64,000 nt of DNA from Saprospiraceae bacterium (GCA_020437105.1 JAGQWR010000091.1:1-64000); one strand, 5' to 3'; shown: positions 52,459-62,570, counted from the first letter of the stretch. The notes: a model not told the origin generated them from the sequence alone. A program made the numbers and translations.

Positions 52459-55400
52459 TTAATATTGGACATCTACCCGGCTAAAACCATTTGACTGTTT
52501 TAGCACCTTTATTTGTGTGGTGATTCGTTCTTTTAACTCCTTCACATGTGAAATGATTCCGATGGTTTTGCCGGTAGCCTGTAAGTTTTCAAGAGTGTTC
52601 AGAGCAAGGTCAAGCATAGATTCATCCAAACTGCCAAATCCTTCGTCAATAAACAAAGATTGAATTTGGGTTTTTCTACCTGCCAGGTCAGAAAGCCCAA
52701 GAGCCAGTGCCAGACTTACCAGAAAGCTTTCTCCTCCTGAAAGTGTGCCAACGGATCGGCAGTTATTTGCCTGAAATGTATCTATAATTTCCAATTCGAG
52801 GTCTTCAGAATCCTGTTTGCGTATTTGATAGCGGCCATTCAACTTAGTTAAATGCTGGTTTGCCAATTGAACCAGTTTTTCTAAAGTAAGTCCCTGTGCA
52901 AATACTCTGAACTTATGGCCCTTAGCAGAGCCGATCAATTGATTCAGTTTTTCCCAGCGAATAAATTCGTTTTGCTGGTTTTCTATTTCCTGAATCAAGC
53001 CGGTCTGGTTCAGTTTTTGCGACTCATTTCGCTTCAGCACACTTTGTATCCCACCTGCTTCCCGTTGCAATGCACCAAGTGTATGTTGTCGCTCGAGAAA
53101 CTCGTTCTCCACCAGGGAGAACTCCTTATCCGTTTTTTTGCTTTTATGCAACTGAGCCAGTTTCTTTTTCGAGGCATCGAGCTGCCCCTTTAGTGTCGTC
53201 CCTGCTTCCTGGTTTTGTAGTATTTGATCACGCCAGGAACTTACTTGTTGGGATTGACTAAGTACCACAGCAAGCGCTTCAATATCTTCAAAACCACTTG
53301 TTGCAGCCTTTTTATTTAATGTAACGGACTCCGCCTCCAACGCTTTGCTATTAAGTTCCCTTTCCCGTTCGAGGGCGGCTAGTTGCTTTTTAATTTGCAC
53401 TTCCTCCTCATGCTGGCGTGTTCGATTATCCTTTGTCGCCTGTAAATCGTTTACTGCTGCTTGTATAGATTCCTGCAATCTGGTTCTGGCCATTTTTGGA
53501 TCTTCATCACCGAGCAAATCAAATCGCTGCGCTTTTAGTTGAGTCAATTTTTGCGTTTCCGCTAATACATCTGCTTTGGCCTGATCCAGTTTTTGGGTTC
53601 TTTCCTGCCGGGTTCGCATGAGTTCCTTCAGGCTGGCCTGGCCCTGGGAAATAGCACTTTGCAACTGATTGCGCCGTTCTTGTTGTTGCTGGTGTTTTTG
53701 CTGTTTGCTTCGAAGAATTTCTAATGGGTTTTCCGCTTTACCTTTTTGTACTGCCAGGTCAAACGGACTTAAACCTGCGTTTAGTTTTTCTCTTTCTTTC
53801 AGGTATTCAGCTTTACGCAGGTCAAGGCTTTGGAATAAGTCATCCAGCTTTTTTTGTTGGTGTTTTACCTCCAACGCTGCATTTTTCACTTGCTCCTGGA
53901 TTTTAGTCTGCTTTTCTTTCGCCTGATTCCAGGATTTGTGCGCTTCCTGGAAATCAGCTTGTTTTGCTTCCAATTCCTTTACAAGTACATCCAGGCGAAG
54001 TTGAGCTGCTTTTGGGTCCATTCCCGAAGCTTTGAGCTGTTGAATGATGCCGGCTAAATCTGATTCATTTTCTTTTATGCGTCCTTGAATCTGCTCTAAA
54101 TAGCCTTGTAGTCCCTGGTGTTCATCTCCGGCAAGATGGATGATTTGGGCATTTAATTGACGCTCCCGGACTAATAATGCTTTCCAGGATTCATTTAATT
54201 TTTCCTTGTAAAGCCTGGCTTTCTTCAGATTTGAGGCTGTGGCATCTACCATGGGAACCAAGGGCTCCTTCAGCTGATGCACCGGGTGGCTGGTTGATAA
54301 ACAAAGCGGACAGGGTTCTCCCTCAATTAAATGCTGTCGGTGGATTTCCATGGCAGCAAGCTGTAATTGCTGTTCATGCAGTTTCTGTTGTATATCCAAC
54401 TGCTGGTCAGCTTCATCCCTGCTTTCCTGTGCAAGTAAAATCTGCTCTTGCAGGTGACGGTCTTCTGACAGCAGATTTTGCAGTTCACGCTCTTTTGAAG
54501 TGTATTCCTCCAAAAACCGAACTTGCAGGGATTCAATATGTCGGGCAGATTCTACCCAATTATATTGTTGCTTTAACTGATCTAGTTTTTTCCGTTCTTT
54601 TTCAATATGTTGTAGTGGGTCAGAGGGCGATATTTCAGGCCAGTTACTGACTAAATACTGCCATTTTTTATCTACTGTATCTTCTATATCTGTGGCCGCT
54701 GCCGCTAAATTATCCAACTGTGTATTCATCTGATCAAGAATCAGGCTATTTTCCTTCCGATACTTGTCGTCCTGATGCAACTGGGCTTTGAGGCGTTCCA
54801 AAATTCGCCAACCTGCTTCCAACTCCGGTAAAATTTGTTGGAGATCAGAAAATTGTCCATTTGAATTTAACCATTGTTCAATGCTTTGCAAATCTGACTG
54901 TTCCTGGTCCAATCGCCGGTTTAGGGTAGCAATTTCTGAATTGGAAAGATTTAATGCTACGGAAGCTTCTTCCTGTTTAGACAGTAATATTTGGTGTTGC
55001 TTCTGCAAAATTGAAATTTCCTGATCCAGCACTATTACCTGATCAAAAAAGCCGATCTGTTTGGCCTCTCCATTTTGCAGGGCAGCAACTTTTGCAGCTT
55101 TCGATTCCAACAAAAGTTCTATTTTCTGCAAGGAGCTTTTCAGCTGTGCAGCTTGCTGTTCCAGACTATCTATCTGCTTTTTTGTGTGCTCAAGTCCTTC
55201 CTTTTTGGATTGAAATTTTTCCAGAATAGATTGAAGTGGGAGCGCTTTATCAAAAACATGCACCTTTTCTTTCAGTTCATCGAGTGTTTTATTTGTAATC
55301 TTCCATTTTTCCAGCTTTGTTTCAAGTTCTGCCTGTTCTGTGCTTAACTCTTTCACCTGGGAAAGCCACGCCATAGCATCCTGGAGTATTTTGATTGCCT

Positions 55401-56100
55401 TCTCCTGGGTCTTTAATTCCTGGTCCAATTCGGCAACCCGCTCTTGCATGCGCTGCTCTTCTTCTTCGGAAAGAATATCAAGCTGGTCTTTTTTGAGCTG
55501 CAGGTTTTTGAGTTTTTCAGACTCAATTTTAGCTTTTGAAAATGCTCCTATAGATAGTTGGGAGTAGTATTCTGTGCCGGTAATACTTTCGAGGAGATCG
55601 CTTCGGTCTGTTGGTTTTGCTTTGAGAAAGGCTGCAAAATCACCCTGGGAAAGTAACACCGACCTACAAAATCGATTGAAATCCAAGCCGGTGGCTGCTT
55701 CGACCTCCAGATCAAAATCTGCTTTTTTGCCACTTACCTCAATCGGATCGGGGGTAATACGCTTGAAAACCTGAAAAGGGCCTTGCAGGTTTCCATCAGT
55801 CTTAGCACCGGCGCGGTGCATCGCCCAGCGGACCCAAAACCGACCTTCTGAGGTGGTGAAAAATACTTCTGAATAGCATTCAACCGCACCATAAGAGATT
55901 GATTCTCTATAGTTTTTATTCCGGTGAATTTTTCCATAGAGTGCAAGAGTCATCGCATCCAGGATGGTTGTCTTGCCAGCCCCCGTGTCTCCGGTAATGG
56001 CAAACAGGCCGGTAATTGACAGAGGTGGCTTGTCAAAATTGATATCGACCTCCTGTCTGAGCGAATTCAGATTCTTAAATTTTATTCGGTCTATTTTCAT
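52459..56100 (-). CDS. sbcC: Exonuclease subunit SbcC (Rad50-like SMC ATPase)
   Basis: 1213 residues from the ATG at 56100. Walker A GDTGAGKTT at the N terminus (IRKF-type start KIDRIKFKNLNSLR), two long coiled-coil arms, a zinc-hook CPLC (EGEPCPLCLSTSHPVHQ) near the middle, and the C-terminal half-site LSGGESFLVSLALALGLSDL..., SLFIDEGFGSLD. With SbcD it opens hairpins and blocked DNA ends. The upstream frame to 56130 adds ten residues; 56100 overlaps the sbcD stop by 4 bp. Confidence 0.94.
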   Translation of the reverse strand: MKIDRIKFKNLNSLRQEVDINFDKPPLSITGLFAITGDTGAGKTTILDAMTLALYGKIHRNKNYRESISYGAVECYSEVFFTTSEGRFWVRWAMHRAGAKTDGNLQGPFQVFKRITPDPIEVSGKKADFDLEVEAATGLDFNRFCRSVLLSQGDFAAFLKAKPTDRSDLLESITGTEYYSQLSIGAFSKAKIESEKLKNLQLKKDQLDILSEEEEQRMQERVAELDQELKTQEKAIKILQDAMAWLSQVKELSTEQAELETKLEKWKITNKTLDELKEKVHVFDKALPLQSILEKFQSKKEGLEHTKKQIDSLEQQAAQLKSSLQKIELLLESKAAKVAALQNGEAKQIGFFDQVIVLDQEISILQKQHQILLSKQEEASVALNLSNSEIATLNRRLDQEQSDLQSIEQWLNSNGQFSDLQQILPELEAGWRILERLKAQLHQDDKYRKENSLILDQMNTQLDNLAAAATDIEDTVDKKWQYLVSNWPEISPSDPLQHIEKERKKLDQLKQQYNWVESARHIESLQVRFLEEYTSKERELQNLLSEDRHLQEQILLAQESRDEADQQLDIQQKLHEQQLQLAAMEIHRQHLIEGEPCPLCLSTSHPVHQLKEPLVPMVDATASNLKKARLYKEKLNESWKALLVRERQLNAQIIHLAGDEHQGLQGYLEQIQGRIKENESDLAGIIQQLKASGMDPKAAQLRLDVLVKELEAKQADFQEAHKSWNQAKEKQTKIQEQVKNAALEVKHQQKKLDDLFQSLDLRKAEYLKEREKLNAGLSPFDLAVQKGKAENPLEILRSKQQKHQQQQERRNQLQSAISQGQASLKELMRTRQERTQKLDQAKADVLAETQKLTQLKAQRFDLLGDEDPKMARTRLQESIQAAVNDLQATKDNRTRQHEEEVQIKKQLAALERERELNSKALEAESVTLNKKAATSGFEDIEALAVVLSQSQQVSSWRDQILQNQEAGTTLKGQLDASKKKLAQLHKSKKTDKEFSLVENEFLERQHTLGALQREAGGIQSVLKRNESQKLNQTGLIQEIENQQNEFIRWEKLNQLIGSAKGHKFRVFAQGLTLEKLVQLANQHLTKLNGRYQIRKQDSEDLELEIIDTFQANNCRSVGTLSGGESFLVSLALALGLSDLAGRKTQIQSLFIDEGFGSLDESMLDLALNTLENLQATGKTIGIISHVKELKERITTQIKVLKQSNGFSRVDVQY

Positions 56101-57320
56101 AATTGCGCACCCTCCTGTTCCCGAAGCCACTCCTCCAGGTTTTTAAATGTGCGCGCTAATTCCTCCATATCGTCGGGTGCCGTTCCTGTGACCAGACACT
56201 TTCGTTCAAATACCTGCAAGGGACTCAGATCATCCAGGTTGATCAGCACTTCAGCTGCCTGCCGTACCTGATTTGGGTGGATCAGTCTGATTTTAAGTAA
56301 ATCCATATTCATCCCGGCAGTCCAGTCATGTAAATCCTGTTCCAGACCGGGTAAAACAGATTCTGATTCAACGATTACTTCTACCCAGGCGGGTAAAGGG
56401 TCTTTCTCGTGCCGGCTGTTAAATTCGCTCAAGCGTTGTTTAATCTGCTCAAGCGGACCGGAAAAAGATTTCAGTCTTCGAAAAACCGGAACCGGAATTT
56501 CCGTTATGACTTTGGCATTATTGGAAAACTCCCACAGGACGACCAGTTTTTCATCTTTTATTTCGCTAAAGCTAAGTGGAATTGGAGATCCGCAATAGCG
56601 CACATGATCTAAACCTCCTACAGCCTGTGGTCGGTGAATGTGCCCCAGGGCTACATAATCAAACACGGGATCAAATTCTGAAGCCTTGATGTTGACAGTG
56701 TCTCCCAGGTAAATATTCGTTTGTTCTTCAATGGTTTTGGCACCAGCTGCATAGAGGTGTCCGGTTGTCAATATCGGGATGCCACTGCCTGCCCAGGGTT
56801 TAACCAACTCAGCCATTTGGGAATATACCTCCCGAATACCAGCTTTAATCTGGTCAATCCGCTCCTGTCCGGATTCTCCGCTACTGGCACTGCGCAAATC
56901 CCGGTCCCGTAAAAAAGGGACAGCCCCAACTATGGCTTCGGTATTTCCTTCCGAGTCTTTCAACTCGATGAGGCAATCTTCCAGTGATTCGCTTAAAGCA
57001 CCAACAACATAAATATTCAAATAGCCCAATATTTCGCGGGAAGCGTTTAACATGGCGGGGGAATCGTGGTTTCCGCCTATGATAACCACATGTCGGCAGC
57101 AGGTGGACTTAAGTTTGGCCAGAAATTCGTAGTAAAGTTCACGGGCATAATTTGGCGGACTTCCGATGTCAAAGATATCGCCAGCGAGTATCAACACATC
57201 TACTTCCCTGGTTTTGATGGTATCCAAAATCCAGTTTAATGCCTGCCGATGCTCGGCGAGCCGATCATTGGATAAAAATTTTTGGCCCAGGTGCCAGTCA
57301 GAACTATGAAGAAATCGCAT
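56097..57320 (-). CDS. sbcD: Exonuclease subunit SbcD (Mre11-like nuclease)
   Basis: 407 residues. Phosphodiesterase motifs: MRFLHSSDWHLGQKF (Asp8, His10), ILAGDIFDIGSPPNYA (Asp), GGNHDSP (Asn-His-Asp), TGHLYAAGA and ALGHIHRPQ, giving the two-metal site. The C-terminal part (about 270-407) is the capping and SbcC-binding region. Cytoplasmic DNA-end processing with SbcC, to which it is translationally coupled. 45 bp after the YheT-like gene. Confidence 0.95.
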   Translation of the reverse strand: MRFLHSSDWHLGQKFLSNDRLAEHRQALNWILDTIKTREVDVLILAGDIFDIGSPPNYARELYYEFLAKLKSTCCRHVVIIGGNHDSPAMLNASREILGYLNIYVVGALSESLEDCLIELKDSEGNTEAIVGAVPFLRDRDLRSASSGESGQERIDQIKAGIREVYSQMAELVKPWAGSGIPILTTGHLYAAGAKTIEEQTNIYLGDTVNIKASEFDPVFDYVALGHIHRPQAVGGLDHVRYCGSPIPLSFSEIKDEKLVVLWEFSNNAKVITEIPVPVFRRLKSFSGPLEQIKQRLSEFNSRHEKDPLPAWVEVIVESESVLPGLEQDLHDWTAGMNMDLLKIRLIHPNQVRQAAEVLINLDDLSPLQVFERKCLVTGTAPDDMEELARTFKNLEEWLREQEGAQL

Positions 57321-57365
57321 AATCTATTTGGTGCAGGGCATTAAGGTAGCCAGAATGGGCAGAAT

Positions 57366-58334
57366 TCAAAAACGATTGTTCATAAATTCAATGGTCCGCT
57401 TATTTGCCCAACATTTACCATTTTTGCGGTCAATAAAACCGAGATGACCTCCTCTTTCCGGCGTTTCCAGAAATATTGCCGGATGTGCTTTGCATAAAGC
57501 TTCGGGATAACAATTTTCACTGAGGATCGGGTCGTTTAGGGCATTGAGGAGTAAGGTTGGCACTTTAATTCCGGCCATAAAATTTTTCGCGGAAGCGGAA
57601 TCATAAAAAGCTTGCTCTTCTTTAAACCCATTGATCGGCGCAGAGAAAAATCGATCAAATTCCCGCCAACTTTGGATTTCATCTATTTTGGAAGCATCGA
57701 GCACTTCCGGAAATCTTGCCGCTTTGATCAAAACCTTCTCCTTAAGGCTATTAAAAAATCGTCTTCTATACATCCAGTTGCCGGGTTTCTCGAGGACTTC
57801 TACCCCTTTACTAATATCGCAAGGTGCAGAGATTGAAATAGCGTGGGTGAGTTCTTTTGGTACATTGTCAGCACGTACCCCCAGGTATTTGAGCTGTATG
57901 GCTCCGCCCATGCTAAACCCAATGAGTACAATCCGCTTATATGGACGACTTTTGAGTGCATGGCGGATAACAAACTCAAAATCTTCAATTTCTCCGTGGT
58001 AATACAGTCGAAGTGCCCGGTTCATTTCCCCGCTGCAGGATCGGCAGTTCCAGGCAAGGATGTCCCAATTCAGAGCATGCAGGTCAGCAGCCATGGACCG
58101 CACATAGGATCTATCAGAATTGCCTTCCAGCCCGTGGGTTAAGATTGCCAGCTGCTCATTATTATCAGACAACCAATCGAGATCCAGGAAATCATTATCC
58201 GGCAAGGTCACACGTTCGCGTTGGTAAGTGAAGTCCGGATTCTTATAAAAAAGGATGGGCAGAATCGTTTGCAGGTGCCCGTTTAGCTGATAGGCAGGCG
58301 GACCGGGATAAGTCGATTTTTGGATAAGTGGCAT
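57366..58334 (-). CDS. YheT family alpha/beta hydrolase
   Basis: 322 residues with the YheT pattern: P.Y.....NGHLQTILP, LAILTHGLEGNSDRSYVRSMAADL, WNCRSCSGEMNRALRLYYHGEIEDFEFVIRHAL, nucleophile GFSMGGAIQLKYLG, and RGGHLGFIDR for the catalytic His. The acid is probably in NALNDPILSE. Substrate unknown; the family is related to eukaryotic ABHD1/3 phospholipase-type enzymes. Placed 5 bp after the DUF5686 gene and 45 bp before sbcD. Confidence 0.9.
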   Translation of the reverse strand: MPLIQKSTYPGPPAYQLNGHLQTILPILFYKNPDFTYQRERVTLPDNDFLDLDWLSDNNEQLAILTHGLEGNSDRSYVRSMAADLHALNWDILAWNCRSCSGEMNRALRLYYHGEIEDFEFVIRHALKSRPYKRIVLIGFSMGGAIQLKYLGVRADNVPKELTHAISISAPCDISKGVEVLEKPGNWMYRRRFFNSLKEKVLIKAARFPEVLDASKIDEIQSWREFDRFFSAPINGFKEEQAFYDSASAKNFMAGIKVPTLLLNALNDPILSENCYPEALCKAHPAIFLETPERGGHLGFIDRKNGKCWANKRTIEFMNNRF

Positions 58335-58339
58335 AGTTC

Positions 58340-60841
58340 CTAATTCGCGTTCAGGGGAGGAAATTTTAGTCCAAGTACGAGCCCCCAGTCTTCAAATGTA
58401 TTTCCTTTCAGGGAGATGACTCCGTCGAGTCGGAATAGTCGAAATACGCCCCATCCCAGGTCGTCTATTCCAAGGCTAAATTCTGAGTAGGTATCGGTTG
58501 TTTGTTCGTTTCCGGGCCAAATTTGCAGCAAGGAAGCGCCTGCCACAAAATGGAATCCTGTTTTTTTAAGCAACGGGATCCGATCCATTAAAAAGCCATT
58601 GAAATGGTGTTGGAAATGAAATTCTACGTAAGGATCGCGCGTACTGTTTTCGTAGTAGGGCATTAACTGAAATCGCTGGAGATAGTTTTGTGGATTCCCG
58701 AATACGGTCTGGTTTCCATAAAAATGTTTCCAGTCAATAAATTCCATACTATTCTGATTTGGGAAAAATCCGGCTTCGATCATCCAGGAAAAAACGCCCA
58801 CCAGTGCGATCGTCTGATCGGTCTCTTCTATTTTAACAGCCAGATAATCGTAATCTGTTGTGCTGATGTTATTTATCGGAATGCTCTTGGTGTAGTACAG
58901 GAAGATGTCGGGCCAATCTGAGCCGATGATAAACTTCCGGTTGGGGTAAGTCAGGTATTTTTGGCCAGGCCTAAACCGCAGGGTAAGTCCTACTTTAAGG
59001 TTATTACTAGTTGCAAATGCCGGACTAAAATTGGCAGGATCTTGTGGGTCGTTAGAAATATACTGCCTATCCTTCCAATCTATAAAGGTATAGTCAGATT
59101 TATTGGTCAGCGGATTCCGTTGGGACCATTCCAGGTTGATCCATCCCATGAGTCCGTTAAAAAACTCCTGCTTATAACTGGCTGACGCATAGCCCTTCCG
59201 GAAAATTTTCAGGTAGTTTCTGGAAAAATAAAGGGAGTAGAATTCATTGTTTGCGGTACTTATTGGTACGCTCTCAAAAAACTGACTTACCCGAGTGCCG
59301 CCTGCTAAAGTCAATTCTCTGAACTTGATTTGATCAAAGCGGTACCTAAGCGACCAGTCATTTAGCCACTGTTTATTTGACCAGCCGTAATATACATTTG
59401 TACTGATCTCGTATTCGCGGTTTCGATCCTGATCCTGTGCTTTTCGATAAGCAAGCCCCAGTCTGCCATTTAGGCCCTGAATTGTATTAAACTGGATCCC
59501 ATCAAGCGGTGATTTGACTTGCCACTGCTGGTGCTTGAAACTATTTTGGTGGCTGTAACCAGCGATTAAATTTATTACGCGAAAGCGGTTGTTTTCTTTG
59601 TCTAATGAATCCAGATAAGGTTTGGAAGTTCGAATTACCTGAATACTATCCTTCCGGGAATAATCCAGCGATTCCTCTTTGGTTAGCGGAACGGGGCGCA
59701 CTTCATCAAAGTAGTCCTGATCCAGTTCGTTGGCCTCCTTTTCAACCCGAAAAACCTCTCCATTGAAAAACTTATCGCCCAATTCCGGATTTAGGTTGTA
59801 CTCCGAATATACGCCAACAAACTGTCCGCCAAAGACAAAGCCCATCAGGCCACCTCTAAAATTGAAGCTTTGAGAGAATAAGGCCCATGTTTCGGTACCG
59901 GCTATCGGTACATAACTCTGGGTAATATGGAGGGTTTCAAAAATGGGTTCGTTCATTGCCCGGCCTGTCACATACACATCTACAGATTCGAGGTTCCAGA
60001 GGTCTTCGACAATATAGATATACCCTCGATAAACAGGATCCTCTTCTCTTTTTGGGATGATTGCAATCTTGTTAATCAGTCGTCCTTCCTCATCATAGAT
60101 GGAACTTTCCAGCCTGTATTTGTAGTAGCTAAAGGCATTTGAAGCAATTGGAGAAATAATTTGTCTGGGAAAAGTGGCAAAAGAGCGATACAGGCTAAAA
60201 TCCATATCTGTAGCGCTGTTGAAACTAAAGCCATTATCATCCCCACTCACCTTTGAGGAAAGCATGATCTCTTTATAATCGCCTGGTTGCCTGAAATAAA
60301 GTTCTGATTCAGACTCCGATAGATACAGAATACCCTGGCCGGCAGTATCGAGCATTCCATCCATATCTCCTATATCCTGTCCGAATATTTTATCGGGAGC
60401 TTCCAGCAGTTTCAGCATACCCTTGATATAGACCGAGCACTTATAGGCAGGAATCTGTTTCAGGTAATATTCCCGTTTTTCCATGGCCTTGCGGATGATT
60501 GGGTAAGCGGGGTCTTCTCCCCCACTGAGCACTTCTACTTCAGCCAAATTGATTGCCTGTTCGACCATCGTTACATTCAAAACCACGGTTGTATTTCCGA
60601 TGGTTACTTCCTGGATTTGTTTTTTAAACCCGATGCGGTCAAAGACCAGCGAATAGGTGCCAGCCTCCAACTCAAGGTGAAAATAGCCCTCCTCATTGCT
60701 AATCGTTCCTTTGGAGGTATTCTGAACATAAATACTGGTAAAGGGGCTGGGGTTGCCTTGTTCATCAAGCACCAGACCACTCAGTTGAGCAGTCGCTTCC
60801 TGCAAAAAACAACAAAAGAGAAAAAGTATCAGCGGGCGCAT
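58340..60841 (-). CDS. DUF5686/carboxypeptidase-regulatory-like outer-membrane protein
   Basis: 833 residues from the ATG at 60841 (the frame extends to a TTG at 60856). Signal peptide ending EATAQ, then a carboxypeptidase-regulatory-like (CarboxypepD_reg) domain (about 22-100: LSGLVLDEQGNPSPFTSIYVQNTSKGTISNEEGYFHLELEAGTYSLVFDRIGFKKQ). The remaining 700 residues are the DUF5686 part: a periplasmic beta section and a predicted C-terminal barrel ending in LGLKFPPL. Found on the outer membrane of Bacteroidota; role unknown. First gene of the unit leading to sbcDC, preceded by the repeat at 60.9-61.2 kb. Confidence 0.88.
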   Translation of the reverse strand: MRPLILFLFCCFLQEATAQLSGLVLDEQGNPSPFTSIYVQNTSKGTISNEEGYFHLELEAGTYSLVFDRIGFKKQIQEVTIGNTTVVLNVTMVEQAINLAEVEVLSGGEDPAYPIIRKAMEKREYYLKQIPAYKCSVYIKGMLKLLEAPDKIFGQDIGDMDGMLDTAGQGILYLSESESELYFRQPGDYKEIMLSSKVSGDDNGFSFNSATDMDFSLYRSFATFPRQIISPIASNAFSYYKYRLESSIYDEEGRLINKIAIIPKREEDPVYRGYIYIVEDLWNLESVDVYVTGRAMNEPIFETLHITQSYVPIAGTETWALFSQSFNFRGGLMGFVFGGQFVGVYSEYNLNPELGDKFFNGEVFRVEKEANELDQDYFDEVRPVPLTKEESLDYSRKDSIQVIRTSKPYLDSLDKENNRFRVINLIAGYSHQNSFKHQQWQVKSPLDGIQFNTIQGLNGRLGLAYRKAQDQDRNREYEISTNVYYGWSNKQWLNDWSLRYRFDQIKFRELTLAGGTRVSQFFESVPISTANNEFYSLYFSRNYLKIFRKGYASASYKQEFFNGLMGWINLEWSQRNPLTNKSDYTFIDWKDRQYISNDPQDPANFSPAFATSNNLKVGLTLRFRPGQKYLTYPNRKFIIGSDWPDIFLYYTKSIPINNISTTDYDYLAVKIEETDQTIALVGVFSWMIEAGFFPNQNSMEFIDWKHFYGNQTVFGNPQNYLQRFQLMPYYENSTRDPYVEFHFQHHFNGFLMDRIPLLKKTGFHFVAGASLLQIWPGNEQTTDTYSEFSLGIDDLGWGVFRLFRLDGVISLKGNTFEDWGLVLGLKFPPLNAN

Positions 60842-60909
60842 AGGAATGAGGTTCAATGGTACACATCAAATAAACGTGAAAAATTCCCACAAGGTGCTTT
60901 GGCTAAGTT

Positions 60910-61178
60910 AAGAATTTGATAGTGGTTCTGTTGTCCTGTGATTCTGTTGTCCTGTGGTCCTGTTGTCCTGTGATTCTGTTGTCCTGTGGTCCTGTTGGTT
61001 AGTTTTTCAGTGTGTTAGTGATCTCAATAAAAATTTAAAATTAGGACTTAAGAATTCGATAGTGGTTCTGTTGTCCTGTGATTCTGTTGTCCTGTGGTCC
61101 TGTTGGTTAGTTTTTCAGTGTGTTAGTGATCTCAATAAAAATTTAAAATTAGGACTTAAGAATTCGATAGTGGTTCTG
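60910..61178. repeat. Nested tandem repeat: 16-bp minisatellite inside a 108-bp repeat
   Basis: Fills the gap between the DUF5686 gene and susD; the rest of the gap (60842-60909, 61179-61207) shows nothing. The long unit begins AAGAATTYGATAGTGGTTCTG at 60910, 61050 and 61158 (third copy partial). The second spans 108 bp; the first is 140 bp because of 32 extra bases. The 16-bp unit TCTGTTGTCCTGTGAT and variants occur four times in copy 1 (60927-60990) and twice in copy 2 (61067-61098). No coding role is supported. Confidence 0.9.
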
Positions 61179-61207
61179 TTTATTTGCCTTGGTTCAATGA
61201 AATGAAA

Positions 61208-62557
61208 TTAATCAATATCCCACCAAACAGGCGTCTGTAAATCAGGTTGCGGAGTCGGAACATTCGGATTGTACAACACCTCATTTAGCGGATAAGGAAA
61301 TCGCAACGGAATTTCACCATTGGGGTTATCCACGCTGCTTCCACCCGGATTAGGTGTAAGGTTTGGGAATCCGGTTCTTCGGAAATCTGTCCAGCCTTCT
61401 ATCGACGGAAAATTAGCGATATATTTTTGGTTCATAATTGTGGAAAGACCTGCCTGTCCACTGATTACAATACAATTGGAATCCAGGTAATCCTGTACTT
61501 CCATCGGATCAGCCAAACCTTCTGTAACTCTGGAGATATGTTCCGCAACTGCCAGTCGCAAACTGGTCTCTGCTTCCGGAATCATATTGGAGCGCCAGTA
61601 GTATTCGGCTTCCAGGAAATGCATTTCCTCATAAGTGATCAGATAGACCGGTGCATTATCGGAAGCAATATAGGGTCCGATCAATTTTTCTCCGAAGGAT
61701 GATTTTATCAATGCAGATTCCCGGGGATCATTGTCGAGGAGGTCAGCAAAATCATCATCAATTTGTAAGTACGGGGTGCTTGTCTGGAATTGATACCATG
61801 GATTAAATTCCTGCTCGTTATAGTTATAAACCAGCGCTTCGTCCCTGCTCTGAATTCCCTTGTTGATTAAGGGGAGAATATCCCCCAGCAAGGCATTATC
61901 CCGATAAACCTGTCGCATGCTCAGTCTGGCACGTAGCGAATAAGCTACTTTCTTCCATGCGGATACATCTCCACCAAAAAAGAGGTCGTCATTTCCCGGC
62001 GTAAAAAGGCTTTCGGGTTTTTCCAGTTCAGTAATGGCGGTATTAATACCTGAGATCATAAGGACATAAATCTCATCCTGGCGCTGAAAATCAGGAGCCA
62101 GAACTCCCGGGCCGCGGAATGCTTCTTTGTAAGGGAGGTCTCCCCATACATCTGAAGCAGTACTCATGGCAATAGCCATCAAAATGCGGCCAATTCCGGC
62201 ATAATGCGGAGAATCATCCTCTGATTTTTGAATAATCAGGGACAAGGTAGTCAAGGCATCCACATAGAGATCCTCCCAAATAGGTCGCATTAAAAAGTCG
62301 CGATCCACGGCATACGTTTCTACCGGAAGAAAGCGGTTTTCAATGCCCTGGAAGTAATTGGAAAATATGCCGGAAATTCCGGCTGCATCCCCGGCAAGAA
62401 AATCCATTAGCGCTTTTTCAGCCGGTGGCAACAAGGTTTCCAAAGGGACATCTGTCGGGTCATTTGGATTTACATTAAGTTCTTCCAGATTACAACCTGG
62501 ACCCAACAAAAGCAGCACAAAGAGAAGTGGTAGATATTTCAAATTCATGATTGTCAT
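61208..62557 (-). CDS. SusD/RagB family outer-membrane nutrient-binding lipoprotein
   Basis: 449 residues, lipobox GPGC (Cys22 from this start). LEELNVNPNDPTDVPLETLLPPAEKAL, then TPR-like helical segments (SALAM-type RILMAIAMSTASDVWGDLPYKEAF, WKKVAYSLRARLSMRQV), LDNDPRESALI, EMHFLEAEYYWRSNM, QKYIANFPSIEGWTDFRRTGFPNL and FPYPLNEVLYNPNVP match SusD-like proteins of the SusD/RagB group 2. It forms the lid over the SusC transporter for oligosaccharide or peptide uptake. 13 bp after susC. A second ATG at 62548 is equally likely. Confidence 0.93.
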   Translation of the reverse strand: MTIMNLKYLPLLFVLLLLGPGCNLEELNVNPNDPTDVPLETLLPPAEKALMDFLAGDAAGISGIFSNYFQGIENRFLPVETYAVDRDFLMRPIWEDLYVDALTTLSLIIQKSEDDSPHYAGIGRILMAIAMSTASDVWGDLPYKEAFRGPGVLAPDFQRQDEIYVLMISGINTAITELEKPESLFTPGNDDLFFGGDVSAWKKVAYSLRARLSMRQVYRDNALLGDILPLINKGIQSRDEALVYNYNEQEFNPWYQFQTSTPYLQIDDDFADLLDNDPRESALIKSSFGEKLIGPYIASDNAPVYLITYEEMHFLEAEYYWRSNMIPEAETSLRLAVAEHISRVTEGLADPMEVQDYLDSNCIVISGQAGLSTIMNQKYIANFPSIEGWTDFRRTGFPNLTPNPGGSSVDNPNGEIPLRFPYPLNEVLYNPNVPTPQPDLQTPVWWDID

Positions 62558-62570
62558 TTGAAGGCGGACA

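Noticed and set aside
52459..57320. SbcCD as part of a defence island
   Set aside because: SbcCD is a housekeeping pair and no restriction, toxin, reverse transcriptase or cas gene is nearby.
60927..61098. CRISPR array
   Set aside because: The 16-bp units are directly abutting with no spacers, and there are no cas genes.
60954..61205. Forward frame of 83 codons with a perfect 36-residue internal repeat
   Set aside because: It exists only because the 108-bp DNA repeat is divisible by three; the embedded 16-bp repeat is not, there is no ribosome-binding site, and the composition (WSCWLVFQC) looks like translated noise.
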